Below, one piece after another: positions 48,832 through 58,486 of a DNA stretch of 64,000 nt. Every line of letters starts with the position of its first letter. Within the stretch, counting starts at the first letter, position 1. The notes below the pieces were generated by a model. That model had not been told where the DNA came from and made no database searches. It was given only the letters and a program-made list of their open reading frames with translations. The stretch lies in assembly GCF_021044565.1 (NCBI RefSeq), contig NZ_CP087997.1, positions 434,001 through 498,000 of the forward strand, given 5' to 3'. Position numbers and translations under genes: made by a program. The stretch comes from Subtercola endophyticus (GTDB taxonomy: Bacteria; Actinomycetota; Actinomycetes; Actinomycetales; Microbacteriaceae).

Positions 48832-49845
48832 TCAGACCGAGGCGCCGAGCATCGCGTCGGCGGTCAGCTCGACCGAACGGAGGCGTTCGGCGACGTGCTG
48901 CGACTGGTGCGCGACGATGAGTTCGTCGGCGTTCGCGGTGGCTGCGAAGTCTTCGAGAAAAGCCCGCACCTCGTCGCCCGTACCGGCGACGGAGTACTTC
49001 ATCATGTTCGCGAGGTGATGACCGTTCGGCGTGAGTAAGAAGTCATCGATCTGCTCGTCGCTGTATTCCGGCGTGGCCGGCCCGCGCGAGATCATGCCGC
49101 GCACGCGGGCACGGCGTGTGGTGAGGAACTGTTCGCGGGCGTCGGCGGCGTCATCCGCTGCGATCACGTTGGCGCCGGCGATGACCCACGGCTCGCTCAG
49201 AACTCCGTCTCCGGTGAGGTCGGCGGGCTTGAACTCGCGGCGGTACAGGGCCACGGCTTCGTGCAGAGCATCCGGTGAGAAGTGCGACGCAAAGGCGTAA
49301 GGCAGGCCGAGCATGGCAGCGAGCTGGGCGCCGAACAGTGACGACCCGAGAATGTACAGCGGCACGCGAGTGGATGCCCGGGGCGCGGACTGCACGCCAG
49401 GAATACGCGATTCGCCCCAGAGATACCCCTGCAGCTCGACCACGTCTTGCGGAAAAGAGTCCGCCGACATCGGGTCGCGGCGCATCGCCCGCATGGTGGT
49501 CTGGTCGCTGCCCGGGGCGCGCCCCAAACCGAGGTCGATGCGACCCGGAAAAAGCGTCTCGAGGGTGCCGAATTGTTCGGCGATGATGAGGGGAGCGTGG
49601 TTCGGCAGCATGATGCCGCCGGCGCCGAGACGGATGCTCGAGGTATGAGCGGCGACGTGCCCGATGAGTACGCTCGTGGCCGACGACGCAATCGTCGGCA
49701 TGTTGTGGTGTTCGGCGTACCAGACGCGCCGGTAGCCGTTCTTCTCCGCGGTCTGGGCGAGCGCAACGCTCGCCGCGAAGCTCTCTCGCGCCGTTTCGCC
49801 GGGTGCGATGGGGGCGAGGTCAAGAATAGAGAGAGGTATCGACAT
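48832..49845 (-). CDS. LLM-class flavin-dependent oxidoreductase (YhbW/MsnO8-like)
   Basis: 337 residues from the ATG at 49845 ([17 protein letters not shown]), with GAGAAG upstream. Bacterial luciferase-like features: [60 protein letters not shown] and the C-terminal [20 protein letters not shown]. This is the FMN-type group 1 of LLM proteins. The substrate is unknown. It converges with the toxin-antitoxin pair and is divergent from the esterase at 49930. Confidence 0.93.
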   Translation of the reverse strand: MSIPLSILDLAPIAPGETARESFAASVALAQTAEKNGYRRVWYAEHHNMPTIASSATSVLIGHVAAHTSSIRLGAGGIMLPNHAPLIIAEQFGTLETLFPGRIDLGLGRAPGSDQTTMRAMRRDPMSADSFPQDVVELQGYLWGESRIPGVQSAPRASTRVPLYILGSSLFGAQLAAMLGLPYAFASHFSPDALHEAVALYRREFKPADLTGDGVLSEPWVIAGANVIAADDAADAREQFLTTRRARVRGMISRGPATPEYSDEQIDDFLLTPNGHHLANMMKYSVAGTGDEVRAFLEDFAATANADELIVAHQSQHVAERLRSVELTADAMLGASV

Positions 49846-49929
49846 GCTCTTCTCAACCATCACGGCGCTCAGTTCCTTCCCGCTTTTTCTTCCTGCGACG
49901 GGTGCGTGGCGCTCGATAGGGTGAGAGGC

Positions 49930-50928
49930 ATGGCAGGCCGCATCCTCAGACCATGGCCCGCTATCGGGTTGATTCGTCGGCTGTTCACGAAGGGCGCTCG
50001 TGACACCGTGGCCGAGATGCAGCGGCACGCGGTCGACGCGCCGCTCGTCGAACACCCGGACGTGCCGTACGGGGCCGGGGGAGCAGTTGGTACCGGGGCT
50101 GCAGGGCCGACACTGAGCGTCTTCGCGCCGCGTGGCACCGAAAGCAGTGACATCGACGACCTCAGCGATACCAGCGCCCTCCCCACAGTCGTCTGGATCC
50201 ACGGCGGCGCCTGGATCTCGGGCGTCAAAGAAGACGTCGACCCCTACCTGCGGCTGCTGGCGCAGCGCGGCCTCACCGCAGTGAGTCTCGACTACAGCAT
50301 CTCGCCCGAGGTGACGTATCCCACAGCGCTCGCCGAACTGAACGCCGCCCTGGGGTTCTTGTCGCTGAACGCCGAAACCTTCGCAGTGGATGCCCGGCGC
50401 TTCATACTCGCGGGTGATTCCGCCGGCGCCAACCTCGTCACCCAGCTTGCTGCCCTCACCACCGACCCCGACTATGCCACACAGGTCGGCATCGAACCGG
50501 CCCTCGCGGCCGAGCAGCTTCGAGCGGTCATCCTGCACTGCGGCATCTTCGACGTGAGCGAGATTCCCGAAGCTCCCGGGCTCGGCGGCTGGGGATTTCG
50601 GCGGGCTCTTCGTGCCTACCTCGGCCAGAAAGAGTGGGCCAGCACCGCCGGAGCCGGGCAGATGTCTACGCTGAACCACGTCTCTGCCGCTTTTCCGCCC
50701 ACGTTCATCTCTGCCGGAAACGGTGACCCGCTCACGGCGAGCCAGTCCCGCCCGTTCGCCGAGCGGCTGCGCGCGCTCGGGGTGCCGGTCACGGAACGCT
50801 TCTATCCCGACGATCATGTGCCTGCGCTGCCGCACGAGTACCAGTTCCACCTCGACTTCGCGGATGCCCGTGTCGCTCTTGATACGACCGTCGAGTTCGT
50901 GCGCGAACACGCCGGCCTCGCAACCTGA
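49930..50928 (+). CDS. Alpha/beta hydrolase, esterase/lipase HSL type
   Basis: 332 residues from the ATG at 49930. The oxyanion motif [12 protein letters not shown] and nucleophile [11 protein letters not shown] are diagnostic. The acidic residue (SAGNGDPLT) and His ([15 protein letters not shown]) complete the triad. The N-terminal ~40 residues ([18 protein letters not shown]) form an amphipathic cap. A linker at ~55-70 is Gly-rich ([12 protein letters not shown]). It probably hydrolyses small esters. It is followed by a 60-residue gene. Confidence 0.92.
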   Translation: MAGRILRPWPAIGLIRRLFTKGARDTVAEMQRHAVDAPLVEHPDVPYGAGGAVGTGAAGPTLSVFAPRGTESSDIDDLSDTSALPTVVWIHGGAWISGVKEDVDPYLRLLAQRGLTAVSLDYSISPEVTYPTALAELNAALGFLSLNAETFAVDARRFILAGDSAGANLVTQLAALTTDPDYATQVGIEPALAAEQLRAVILHCGIFDVSEIPEAPGLGGWGFRRALRAYLGQKEWASTAGAGQMSTLNHVSAAFPPTFISAGNGDPLTASQSRPFAERLRALGVPVTERFYPDDHVPALPHEYQFHLDFADARVALDTTVEFVREHAGLAT

Positions 50929-50977
50929 CCCTGCGGGAGTCTGGAGTATCGGCACTCGACGCCGATAGGCTGGCGAC

Positions 50978-51160
50978 ATGTCGAACCTCAAGGCCCAGGC
51001 CTACCTCAAAGAAGCCCGCGAAAGTGCCAGTCTCGCCGCCTACGACGTGCAGAAATTCGAGTCGGACACGCCCGAGCGCCAGGCGATCCACAACCTGCTC
51101 ACCGCTCTCGACAAGGTCATCGAGACCCTCGACGCCCTCGCCGACGACGAGCCCGCCTGA
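50978..51160 (+). CDS. Small helical hypothetical protein
   Basis: 60 residues, ATG start, 49 bp after the esterase. Almost entirely helical and acidic at the end: [40 protein letters not shown], then ADDEPA. It looks like a two-helix hairpin. No signal peptide, Cys or known motif. It converges with zwf at 51184 (23 bp). The absence of low-complexity text and the standard codon use support a real gene; function unknown. Confidence 0.65.
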   Translation: MSNLKAQAYLKEARESASLAAYDVQKFESDTPERQAIHNLLTALDKVIETLDALADDEPA

Positions 51161-51183
51161 GCGGCCCCGCCGAGCCTGGCGTC

Positions 51184-52650
51184 TCAGTCTTTCGACGGCC
51201 GCCAGGCGCGCTCGAAGGGCAAACGCCAGGCGTTCGGAGCAACGAGCTGGTGGATGGCATTCGGGCCCCAGGTTCCCGGAGCATATGTGCGCACGGGCGG
51301 CGGGTCTTCGAGCAGCTCCCCTGAGATCTCCCAGAGCCGCTCGATGCCCTCGGCCGTGGTGAACAGCGTGTGGTCGCCGCGCATCGCGTCGAGAATCAGG
51401 CGCTCGTACGCCTCGAGCACGTCGCCCGCCCGCTCGTGGTCGTGCAGCGCGAACTGCATCGAGAGCTTGTCGAGCTTCATGCCCGGCCCCGGGCGCTTGC
51501 CGTAAAACGACAGCGACACCTTCGACGCGTCGGCGAGGTCGAAGGTGAGGTGGTCTGGCCCGCTCTTTCCGACGCCTGACCCGGCCGGAAACATGCTCTT
51601 CGGCGGCTCGTGAAACGCGATCGAGATGATGCGCTGCCCCTCGGCGAGCTTCTTTCCGGTGCGCAGATAGAAGGGAACGCCCGCCCAGCGCCAGTTGTCG
51701 ATCTCCACCTTCAGCGCGACGAAGGTCTCGGTCTCCGACTCGCGTGACACCCCGGGCTCGTCGCGATACCCGCCGTATTGCCCGCGCACCACGTTCGCCG
51801 GGTCGATGGGCCGCATCGAGCGAAAGACCTTGTTCTTCTCCTCGCTGATGGCTCGCGGCTCGAGGGCGGTCGGCGGCTCCATGGCCATGAACGCGAGAAT
51901 CTGAAAGAGGTGCGTCACCACCATGTCTTTGAACGCGCCGGTCGATTCGTAGAACTCCGCGCGGCGGTCGAGCCCCAGCGTCTCGGGCACGTCGATCTGC
52001 ACGTGCGCGATGAAGTTGCGGTTCCAGATCGGCTCGAACAGACCGTTGGCGAAACGGAACGCGAGGATGTTCTGGGCCGGCTCCTTGCCCAGAAAGTGGT
52101 CGATGCGAAAGATCTGCGCCTCTTTGAACGTCTCGTGCAATTTCGCGTTCAGCGCCACCGCGCTCGGCAGATCGGTGCCGAACGGCTTCTCCATGATGAC
52201 GCGGGAGTGGTCCACGAGGTCGGCGTCCGACAGCATCTTCACGACGGCCAGTGCGGCCTTCGGGGGAACGCTCAAGTAGTGCAGCCGGCGCGCACCCTCG
52301 CCCAGCAGGGCCTCGGCGGTGCGCACGGCCTCGGCCAGGGCATCCGGACCCTCGTTCTGCCCGACATACGTCAGGCGCGACGCGAAGCTCTCCAGCTGCT
52401 CGTCAGAAAGCGGCCGGGTGCTGAATTCGTGACACGCCTCGATGGCGAACTCGCGGAACGAATCGTTGTCATACGGCTCGAGCGACGTTCCCACGATGCG
52501 GATGCTCGGGGCCAGCGACGAGAGCACGAGATGCGCCAGGCCGGGTATGAGTTTTCGCCGCGCGAGATCGCCCGTGGCGCCGAACAGCACGACGACGTGC
52601 GGGGCGATGGCGGTCGAGAGGTCGAAGTGGTCGGGTTCGTCGGGAATCAT
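51184..52650 (-). CDS. zwf: Glucose-6-phosphate 1-dehydrogenase
   Basis: 488 residues from the ATG at 52650 ([17 protein letters not shown]). The NADP loop [19 protein letters not shown] and the catalytic helix [13 protein letters not shown] are complete, as are [11 protein letters not shown] and [15 protein letters not shown]. The enzyme makes 6-phosphogluconolactone and NADPH, the first step of the oxidative pentose phosphate pathway. It is not beside opcA, tal, tkt or pgl, its usual actinobacterial neighbours, so it may be a second isozyme. Confidence 0.97.
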   Translation of the reverse strand: MIPDEPDHFDLSTAIAPHVVVLFGATGDLARRKLIPGLAHLVLSSLAPSIRIVGTSLEPYDNDSFREFAIEACHEFSTRPLSDEQLESFASRLTYVGQNEGPDALAEAVRTAEALLGEGARRLHYLSVPPKAALAVVKMLSDADLVDHSRVIMEKPFGTDLPSAVALNAKLHETFKEAQIFRIDHFLGKEPAQNILAFRFANGLFEPIWNRNFIAHVQIDVPETLGLDRRAEFYESTGAFKDMVVTHLFQILAFMAMEPPTALEPRAISEEKNKVFRSMRPIDPANVVRGQYGGYRDEPGVSRESETETFVALKVEIDNWRWAGVPFYLRTGKKLAEGQRIISIAFHEPPKSMFPAGSGVGKSGPDHLTFDLADASKVSLSFYGKRPGPGMKLDKLSMQFALHDHERAGDVLEAYERLILDAMRGDHTLFTTAEGIERLWEISGELLEDPPPVRTYAPGTWGPNAIHQLVAPNAWRLPFERAWRPSKD

Positions 52651-52844
52651 GCTCACTGTCGAATAGTGGCAGCGCAGAGTGGCCGGCGGGGTTGCCGCAA
52701 ACAAACCTTCACGTGAACGAAACATGCCCGTATCGCAGAGCCAGATGAAAACCTCACTTTTGCATACGCCGTTCATAGAACCGGCATAGTTTCGCCATAG
52801 GGCGCCTTCGTACCGTCAATTCAGACCCCATACGAAGGAGCCCC

Positions 52845-54347
52845 ATGTTCGGTACATACCTCAGGCGAGAGCTCGTCAATCGGCGAAAACAGACCATCAT
52901 CATTTCGATCGGCATGGCCCTGGCGATCGGCCTGGTCATTCTGGTCAACTCGATCTCGGCCGGCGTGCAGGGCGCGCAGGCCTCGGTGCTGCAGTCGGTT
53001 TACGGCGTCGGCACCGACATCACGATCAGCCAGGCGGCGGCCGCACCGACCGCGGGGGCGAACCCCGGCGGCCAGTTCAACTTCGGCTCGGGATCCGGAT
53101 CGACCTCGGGCGGCACGACGACCCTGGCGCAGTCGACCCTCACCGCGAGCCGCACCGAGACGGTCTTCGCCGACACCGCACTCGCCACCGTGCAGGGCAC
53201 GTCGGGCGTCTCGGCCGCGACGGGAACGCTCTCGCTCACCAACCAGACCTTCAGCGGGCAACTGCCCGACCAGTCCGCCTCCGGCTCGACCGGCGGCGCC
53301 GGCGCTGCGCCCGGCTCGGGTACCGACTCGACTCAGACGATGCCGACGGGCGGCGCGGATGGCGCCGGCGGAAGCGCGTTCGACGTCAACAGCTTCACGG
53401 TGCTGGGCCTCGACCCCACCGGGAGCTCCGTCGGCCCGCTCTCGGCCGTGACCCTCGCCACCGGCCGCCTGCTCGACGCCTCCGATGTCGGCACCGACAA
53501 CGTCGTTCTCGACAGCAGCTACGCCACCTCGGCCTCGCTCGCCACCGGCGGCACCATGGACATCGGCGGAACGACCTTCACCATTGTGGGCACCGTCTCA
53601 TCGACGGGTTCCGACAGCGTCACTGCCTCGAACGCCTACATTCCGCTCGACGTCGCTCAGACCCTCTCGAGCAACGCCGGCATGATCAGCAACATCTACG
53701 TCACCGCCGCCAACTCGGGCGATGTGGATGCGGTCGCGGCCGCGCTGCAGACCGCCCTGCCCGACGCGACCGTCTCGACGCAGGCCGACCTCGCATCGAC
53801 CGTCTCGGGATCACTCTCCACCGCGTCGTCGCTCATCGCGAACCTCGGCACGTGGTTGTCGCTTCTCGTTCTCGCTGCGGCCTTCTTGATCGCGATTCTG
53901 TTCACGATCTCGGGCGTCACCCGTAGAACCCGTGAGTTCGGCACACTGAAGGCCGTCGGCTGGAGCAACCGCCGCATCGTGAGCCAGGTCGCCGGTGAAT
54001 CGGTGGTGCAGGGCCTCATCGGCGGGGTGATCGGTATCGCCGTCGGGCTGGTCGGCATTCTCGTGGTGAACATCATCGCCCCGACGCTGAGCGGTTCGGC
54101 TGCCTCGACCACGGCTGCTGCCGGTGGCCCCGGCGGCGCGGGCGGAGGCCCCGGCGGTGGTGGCTTCGGCGCTGCTGCGCAGGCCGCCGCTTCGACCACC
54201 ACGGTGGCGCTGCAGGCGCCGGTGACGATCGGCATCATCCTCATCGCCGTGGGGCTGGCTGTGCTGGGCGGACTGCTGGCAGGCGCAATCGGCGGCTGGC
54301 GTGCAGCCCGGCTGCGGCCCGCTGAGGCGCTGCGGTCGGTCGGCTAG
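52845..54347 (+). CDS. MacB/FtsX-type ABC transporter permease
   Basis: 500 residues. One N-terminal helix (TIIISIGMALAIGLVILVNS) is followed by a large extracellular MacB-PCD-like domain (~45-335), then three helices at ~340-365 (LSLLVLAAAFLIAILFTIS), ~390-420 and ~465-490. TRRTREFGTLKAVGWSNRRI is the FtsX coupling segment. Ser/Gly/Thr-rich inserts (~65-95 and ~130-170) and a Gly-rich stretch between the last helices (GGPGGAGGGPGGGG) expand it. It works with the ATPase 46 bp downstream to export a substrate or control envelope processes. Confidence 0.93.
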   Translation: MFGTYLRRELVNRRKQTIIISIGMALAIGLVILVNSISAGVQGAQASVLQSVYGVGTDITISQAAAAPTAGANPGGQFNFGSGSGSTSGGTTTLAQSTLTASRTETVFADTALATVQGTSGVSAATGTLSLTNQTFSGQLPDQSASGSTGGAGAAPGSGTDSTQTMPTGGADGAGGSAFDVNSFTVLGLDPTGSSVGPLSAVTLATGRLLDASDVGTDNVVLDSSYATSASLATGGTMDIGGTTFTIVGTVSSTGSDSVTASNAYIPLDVAQTLSSNAGMISNIYVTAANSGDVDAVAAALQTALPDATVSTQADLASTVSGSLSTASSLIANLGTWLSLLVLAAAFLIAILFTISGVTRRTREFGTLKAVGWSNRRIVSQVAGESVVQGLIGGVIGIAVGLVGILVVNIIAPTLSGSAASTTAAAGGPGGAGGGPGGGGFGAAAQAAASTTTVALQAPVTIGIILIAVGLAVLGGLLAGAIGGWRAARLRPAEALRSVG

Positions 54348-54393
54348 TACCACGGGCATCCGGAACCAGACGAATTCATTAGGAGAAAAGCAC

Positions 54394-55116
54394 ATGTACG
54401 AACTGAAGAACGTCACGAAGACCTACAACGCTTCAAAACGAAAGGTCACGGCGCTCGACGGCGTGACGCTGAGCATTCCCGACGGGCAGATGGTGGCCAT
54501 CCAGGGGCCGACCGGTGGAGGCAAGTCGACCCTGCTGCAGATGCTCGGCGCGCTCGACCGGCCGACCTCCGGAGAGGTTCAGCTCGGGGCGTCGATGCTG
54601 TCGAAGCTGGGGGATCACAAGCTGGCCGAGATCCGTGCGAAAGAGATCGGGTTCGTGTTTCAGGGTTTCAACCTGATTCCGACGTTGACCGCGCTCGAGA
54701 ACGTCGAGACAGCGCTTGCCCCGCTGCCTGTCTCGGCGGCCGATCGTCGTCGTCGTGCTCACGAGGCACTCGAGTCCGTCGGGCTGGCGGAGCGTGAATC
54801 GCATTTGCCCGCCGAACTGTCGGGCGGGCAGCAGCAGCGCGTCGCCATTGCGCGTGCGCTGGTGAAGTCACCGGATGTTCTGCTCGCCGACGAGCCGACG
54901 GGAGCCCTCGACGAGGGTACTCGCGACGAGATCATGGACCTGCTCGAAAGTTTCTGGCGAGACCAGGGCCTGACGCTCATCATCGTGACGCACGACTCCG
55001 CCGTCGCCCGTCGCGCCGAGCGCCGCCTGCACATCAAGGGCGGCAAGGTCACCGAGGTGGGCGCCTCTCCGTCGGCGGCCTCGCGCGCCGCCGCCCCCGC
55101 CCCCGCGGTGGCCTAA
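54394..55116 (+). CDS. MacB/LolD-type ABC transporter ATP-binding protein
   Basis: 240 residues; AGGAG lies 9 nt before the ATG. Walker A GPTGGGKSTL, the Q-loop FVFQGFNLIPTLTALEN, the ABC signature LSGGQQQRVAIARAL, Walker B DVLLADEPTGALD and the H-loop IIVTHD are all intact. The sequence class is the MacB/FtsE/LolD exporter type. The C-terminus is Ala/Pro-rich. It powers the permease encoded just before it. Substrate unknown; antimicrobial or lipoprotein export is possible. Confidence 0.95.
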   Translation: MYELKNVTKTYNASKRKVTALDGVTLSIPDGQMVAIQGPTGGGKSTLLQMLGALDRPTSGEVQLGASMLSKLGDHKLAEIRAKEIGFVFQGFNLIPTLTALENVETALAPLPVSAADRRRRAHEALESVGLAERESHLPAELSGGQQQRVAIARALVKSPDVLLADEPTGALDEGTRDEIMDLLESFWRDQGLTLIIVTHDSAVARRAERRLHIKGGKVTEVGASPSAASRAAAPAPAVA

Positions 55117-55132
55117 CCCGGCGAGCGGCGTC

Positions 55133-55198
55133 GAGAGCGACGTTTTCGGACCAGAGCGACCGCCCCGGCGGCTCATCTCGTCCGAAAACGTCGCTCTC
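55133..55198. repeat. Dispersed palindrome family B, copy 3 (inverted)
   Basis: 66-bp inverted repeat with outer arms GAGAGCGACGTTTTCGGAC / GTCCGAAAACGTCGCTCTC. The loop GGCGGCTCATCTCGTCC is the reverse complement of that in copies 1 and 2, so this copy is inverted. It lies between the convergent ABC ATPase and DUF1905 genes. Confidence 0.88.
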
Positions 55199-55260
55199 GG
55201 CGCCGGTCCTCCGCACGGGGTGGCGTGGCGGCAACCGCGCAGTCGATCGCGCAAGTCGCG

Positions 55261-55557
55261 TCACATCTGCGTTTCTACTCCGATGCGCACGGTGTCGCCG
55301 AGGTCGACGCGCTCGGATGCCCGCACCGAAGCCTTGATCGGAACGACGTAGGCCGAACCGTCGGGAAAGATCGACGTCGACCAGCGCGACGCGCCGAGCG
55401 TGACCTGCACTTTGACCGAATTGAAGCCGGCGGGCGGGTGCGGCTGATCCGTGATCTCGGCGCTGATGTCGTCGGGCAGGCGGGCGAACACCCACTTCTC
55501 GCGCCGCGCCGCCCACTGGTACAGCTCGGCTTCGAACTCGTAACGGATGCCAGCCAC
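55261..55557 (-). CDS. DUF1905 domain protein
   Basis: 98 residues from a GTG at 55557, chosen because AGAGGAG lies 6 nt upstream. Sequence RYEFEAELYQWAARREKWVF, DISAEITDQPHPPAGFNSVK, VQVTLGASRWSTSIFPD and YVVPIKASVRASERVDLGD matches the compact beta-barrel DUF1905 family, often found with or fused to YdeI-like domains. Function is unknown. It begins 2 bp after the DUF3052 stop, so the two are translated together. Confidence 0.88.
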   Translation of the reverse strand: MAGIRYEFEAELYQWAARREKWVFARLPDDISAEITDQPHPPAGFNSVKVQVTLGASRWSTSIFPDGSAYVVPIKASVRASERVDLGDTVRIGVETQM

Positions 55558-55559
55558 GG

Positions 55560-55979
55560 TCAGCTCCTCTTCTCGCCTGGCGCGGTGGGCGCCGCGCCGA
55601 CCCCGCGGTTCTCCACCCGCCACACGAACTTCAGCGCCGACCAGTCGGTGTCGAGCGCCGCCACCTTCACATCGACCAGACCGAACTCGAGCGCGGCCCC
55701 GCGCACTACCGCGTCGCCGAGATCACTGACGTGGCCGCCGGCTTTGCGCGGCCACGCGATCCAGAGTGCACCAGCGGGAAACACACGCCGCGCCAGGCTG
55801 GGGATGCGGGGCGACAGTTCGGCGGCCCGCCGCACGAAGGCGACGATGATGTCGGCGGGCTCCGCTGCCGAAACCTCGACGAGACCCGCGGGCGGAGTGT
55901 CGAGCATCCACCCGCCCGGCGCCTGGTCGAGACAGACTCGCAGACCCGGCTTGAGGCCGAGTTTCTGCGCCTGTGTCAT
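55560..55979 (-). CDS. DUF3052 family protein
   Basis: 139 residues. The Rossmann-like pattern KLGLKPGLRVCLDQAPGGWM, PADIIVAFVRRAAELSPRIP and FPAGALWIAWPRKAGGHVSD is the DUF3052 signature; the family is related in shape to SAM-binding folds but without a known reaction. The C-terminus ALKFVWRVENRGVG is conserved. It is first in an operon with DUF1905, divergent from the gene at 56120. Confidence 0.9.
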   Translation of the reverse strand: MTQAQKLGLKPGLRVCLDQAPGGWMLDTPPAGLVEVSAAEPADIIVAFVRRAAELSPRIPSLARRVFPAGALWIAWPRKAGGHVSDLGDAVVRGAALEFGLVDVKVAALDTDWSALKFVWRVENRGVGAAPTAPGEKRS

Positions 55980-56119
55980 GGCACGATTCTAGGCGAGCGA
56001 AGGGCGGCCGAGCGCGGCACCGAGACGAGTCGACTGACGCAAAATGTGTCGCTTATAACCACAAGACGTGCCCTCCGCAACAGCTTGCCGCATCGTCGGC
56101 ACCGCGAGAGAGTATTGCG

Positions 56120-56680
56120 ATGAGACGCATTTCGTACGCAGGCGAATCGTTCGTCACGTCAGACGGCGTCGCCGACGCGCTCCTGCGACTCATCGCCGCG
56201 CTGGGGGTCAACCACACGTCAGCGGCTGTCGAGATTCCGGTCTTTCACGTGCGGCAGGGCGGGCGGATGCTCGGCGGAGCCCTGAGCGCGGGCCTCAGCC
56301 GTGCCAACCAAGGCCGCGCCGGGCTCAGCCGGGCAGGTCGGGCCGGATTCAGTCGCGCGGGCATCAGCAGCGCTGGTCGAGCCGGCCGCGCCAGCCTCAA
56401 CCGCGTCGGTCGGGCCGGCCACGCGCTGGCCGGCCGCCGGTCGCTGGGTGGTTTTCAGGTCGAGATGGTGCGGTTGGTCGCCGGCCCGTCGACGGCTATC
56501 GTCAGCCGTGTCGAAGAGGTCGGGCACGCCGCCATCGGCGAGGAGTTCAGCGCTGATGCGCTCGCCGCCATCGAGCGGCTCGACGAGTATACGGATTCGC
56601 TCGGGGGAGCGCGGGCGATCATCCACGCGCATCCGCACGGCGAAGTGGGCTTCGACTACGACGGGCTCGAGTCGATCTGA
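56120..56680 (+). CDS. Hypothetical protein with SRAGRAG repeats
   Basis: 186 residues, ATG start. The N-terminal ~45 residues (RRISYAGESFVTSDGVADAL, TSAAVEIPVFHVRQGG) and the C-terminal ~75 (FQVEMVRLVAGPSTAIVSRV, YDYDGLESI-like end) look like parts of one small domain. Between them, residues ~50-110 are basic repeats: LSRANQGRAGLSRAGRAG, SRAGISSAGRAGRASLNRVG. The Arg-rich stretch could bind nucleic acid. No family is recognised; it stands before the XRE/Fic operon but on its own transcript. Confidence 0.7.
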   Translation: MRRISYAGESFVTSDGVADALLRLIAALGVNHTSAAVEIPVFHVRQGGRMLGGALSAGLSRANQGRAGLSRAGRAGFSRAGISSAGRAGRASLNRVGRAGHALAGRRSLGGFQVEMVRLVAGPSTAIVSRVEEVGHAAIGEEFSADALAAIERLDEYTDSLGGARAIIHAHPHGEVGFDYDGLESI

Positions 56681-56704
56681 CTCGGGCGGTGGCGGTTGTG
56701 GTTA

Positions 56705-56749
56705 CGTTGCATTTATGCAACGTCTGGCGATAGAATTGCATATATGCAA
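56705..56749. promoter_or_regulatory. Two perfect operator palindromes overlapping the XRE start
   Basis: CGTTGCAT-TT-ATGCAACG (56705-56722) and TTGCATATATGCAA (56736-56749) share the TTGCA/TGCAA half-site; their centres are 29 bp apart. The second palindrome contains the XRE start codon at 56744, so binding would block initiation directly. The XRE protein encoded there is the likely binder. Confidence 0.8.
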
Positions 56750-57484
56750 CGATTCGAGATTTTCGACGCCTGGATGACCGCGTCTGGTCTCAGTGCTGCC
56801 GAAATCGCGCGACGCTCCGGACTGTCGGCGTCGACCATCCACCGCATCCGGCGCGGCCTGGCCGACCCTACTGTCGGCACGCTTCGTGAAATCGCCATCG
56901 CCTGCGGGTTCGACCTGAACTTCGAGCCCCAGGCGCTCAGTGACCCGCATGCTGCCGCCGGCGCGCGCCTGCTTCTCGAAAGCGGTTATGCCTCTCTCGA
57001 CCCGAACTCAGTCGAATGGGCGGCACGCCTCACTCGGTTGGCGCCGGAAGAGAGCCCGCTCGAGGTCGTTCTCGCGGCCAGTGCCGCGTCGAATCCGCTG
57101 GCGCGCCCGGGTGCCGTTCATCTGTCCGGTCGAACGACGACCGGAATGCTCGCGTCGGCGGCGTCGAATACCGCCTCCGAGTGGGCGATTTCCGGGTCGC
57201 CCGGCATCGATCTGCCTCCTCGCCAAGCGGTCCTCGAGGGGCACGCTCTTCTCTGGACCAGTGATGTCACCCTCGTCAGCAGCCTGCTGCACGAGTCGTT
57301 GCGCGTCGTGCCGCACCCGGCCATCGCAACAGTCACAATTGTCGCGGCCGAATCGCAGCTGTTCACAGGCTCGTTCGACTTCGACGCGATCACGTTTGCG
57401 GCTCCGTTGCAGATCATGCTCGACTGCTTTGCTATCGGCGGCGACTCCGCGGCTCAAGCACGGGAAATTGTGAGCACCTGGTGA
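56744..57484 (+). CDS. XRE-family regulator with AbiEi-like C-terminal region
   Basis: 246 residues from the ATG at 56744, within the second palindrome. The HTH lies at residues ~9-45: WMTASGLSAAEIARRSGLSA, then STIHRIRRGLADPTVGTLRE. The remaining ~190 residues are a separate domain ending FAAPLQIMLDCFAIGGDSAA, which resembles the end of AbiEi-type antitoxins (SPxQxxLDL...GG). The GTGA overlap with the Fic gene makes this a regulator-effector or antitoxin-toxin pair. The operator indicates autoregulation. Confidence 0.82.
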   Translation: MQRFEIFDAWMTASGLSAAEIARRSGLSASTIHRIRRGLADPTVGTLREIAIACGFDLNFEPQALSDPHAAAGARLLLESGYASLDPNSVEWAARLTRLAPEESPLEVVLAASAASNPLARPGAVHLSGRTTTGMLASAASNTASEWAISGSPGIDLPPRQAVLEGHALLWTSDVTLVSSLLHESLRVVPHPAIATVTIVAAESQLFTGSFDFDAITFAAPLQIMLDCFAIGGDSAAQAREIVSTW

Positions 57485-58383
57485 GCGATTCGAAAGAGCC
57501 GAGCCGCGCAACTGGCGCCCGAGGCGCTGGCAGGGGTTGGGCGCAGACCGCCAGCGAGTATGTGCAACGGCGATCCACGGTAGCCGCTCGGCGGCCGACG
57601 GGTTCGCTTCCGGCACGAGACGACGCCGCTCGTCGACGAGAGCAACTCGATCTCACGGGAATCACCTGGGGCGAGGTCGACTTCTCGCCGATCACGGCGT
57701 CAACGACCGATCGGGCTCGCGCGCGTTTTCGTGCCCGGTTACCCGAACTCATCTGGAACACCGCCGCCTTAGAAGGCAACGCGTTCACCCTGCCCGAAGT
57801 TCGCACTCTGCTCGACGGCGTCACGGTCGGTGGTCGGCGCACCGACGACGAGCGGCAGATTCTGGCGCTCAGCGAGGCCTACAGCTCGCTCGACGAGATG
57901 GTCGCAACAGGCGGCTTCGCTCTCGACAAGGTCACCTCTGACCGACTTCACTCTGAGCTCGCCCTCCACGAGTCCATCGAATCAGGGCACTTCCGGGGCC
58001 AGGGCAGCGTTCACGGTGGCGGTTCTGTCCGGTTGTCGAATGGAGGCTTCGTCGAAGGCCTCGATGCCGGGGCGAACGGCGAGACGCTCGTCGAGTTGCA
58101 TCAGAACCTACTCGGCCACCTCGCCACGATTCCGGATGCCCGACAGCGCGCTCTCGTCTACAACGCCGCCGCCACGCGGTACCAGTTCTACTTCGACGGC
58201 AACAAGCGCACCGCACGACTCCTGATGACGGGCGAACTCATGACGCACGGCTTCGACGCCACCAACATTCCCTTCGCGAGGCGACTCGAGTACAACTTGG
58301 CGCTCGACACGCTCTTCGAGACGGCCGATGCGACAGAACTGCTGAGTTTTCTCGTGTCTTGTGCTTCTGTGCGCGTTTCCTGA
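57481..58383 (+). CDS. Fic-family protein lacking the catalytic histidine
   Basis: 300 residues from the GTG overlapping the XRE stop. The Fic core motif H-P-F-x-x-G-N-x-R-x-x-R appears as Q235-FYFDGNKRTAR: the His that acts as base is Gln and the next two positions also differ, while the phosphate-binding GNKR is intact. An upstream TAALEGN (~95-101) matches the (S/T)xxxE(G/N) inhibitory motif of autoinhibited Fic proteins. Fic enzymes normally AMPylate target proteins; this one should be inactive or use other chemistry. The DNA-binding partner suggests a toxin-antitoxin or signalling function. Confidence 0.88.
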   Translation: MSDSKEPSRATGARGAGRGWAQTASEYVQRRSTVAARRPTGSLPARDDAARRREQLDLTGITWGEVDFSPITASTTDRARARFRARLPELIWNTAALEGNAFTLPEVRTLLDGVTVGGRRTDDERQILALSEAYSSLDEMVATGGFALDKVTSDRLHSELALHESIESGHFRGQGSVHGGGSVRLSNGGFVEGLDAGANGETLVELHQNLLGHLATIPDARQRALVYNAAATRYQFYFDGNKRTARLLMTGELMTHGFDATNIPFARRLEYNLALDTLFETADATELLSFLVSCASVRVS

Positions 58384-58486
58384 GCGCGGGCTGGTGGTGT
58401 TGGCGCTGCCAGCGCTGCTGGTGCCGCCGCCGCTCGCGTTGTTGCCGTCGCGCGAGCGCGGTGCGCGACTGAGGTTGAATGGAGGG

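Noticed and set aside
49861..50991. Upstream extension of the LLM gene into a 719-codon frame
   Set aside because: The extension is antisense to the esterase gene and lacks family similarity; the LLM start at 49845 is well placed.
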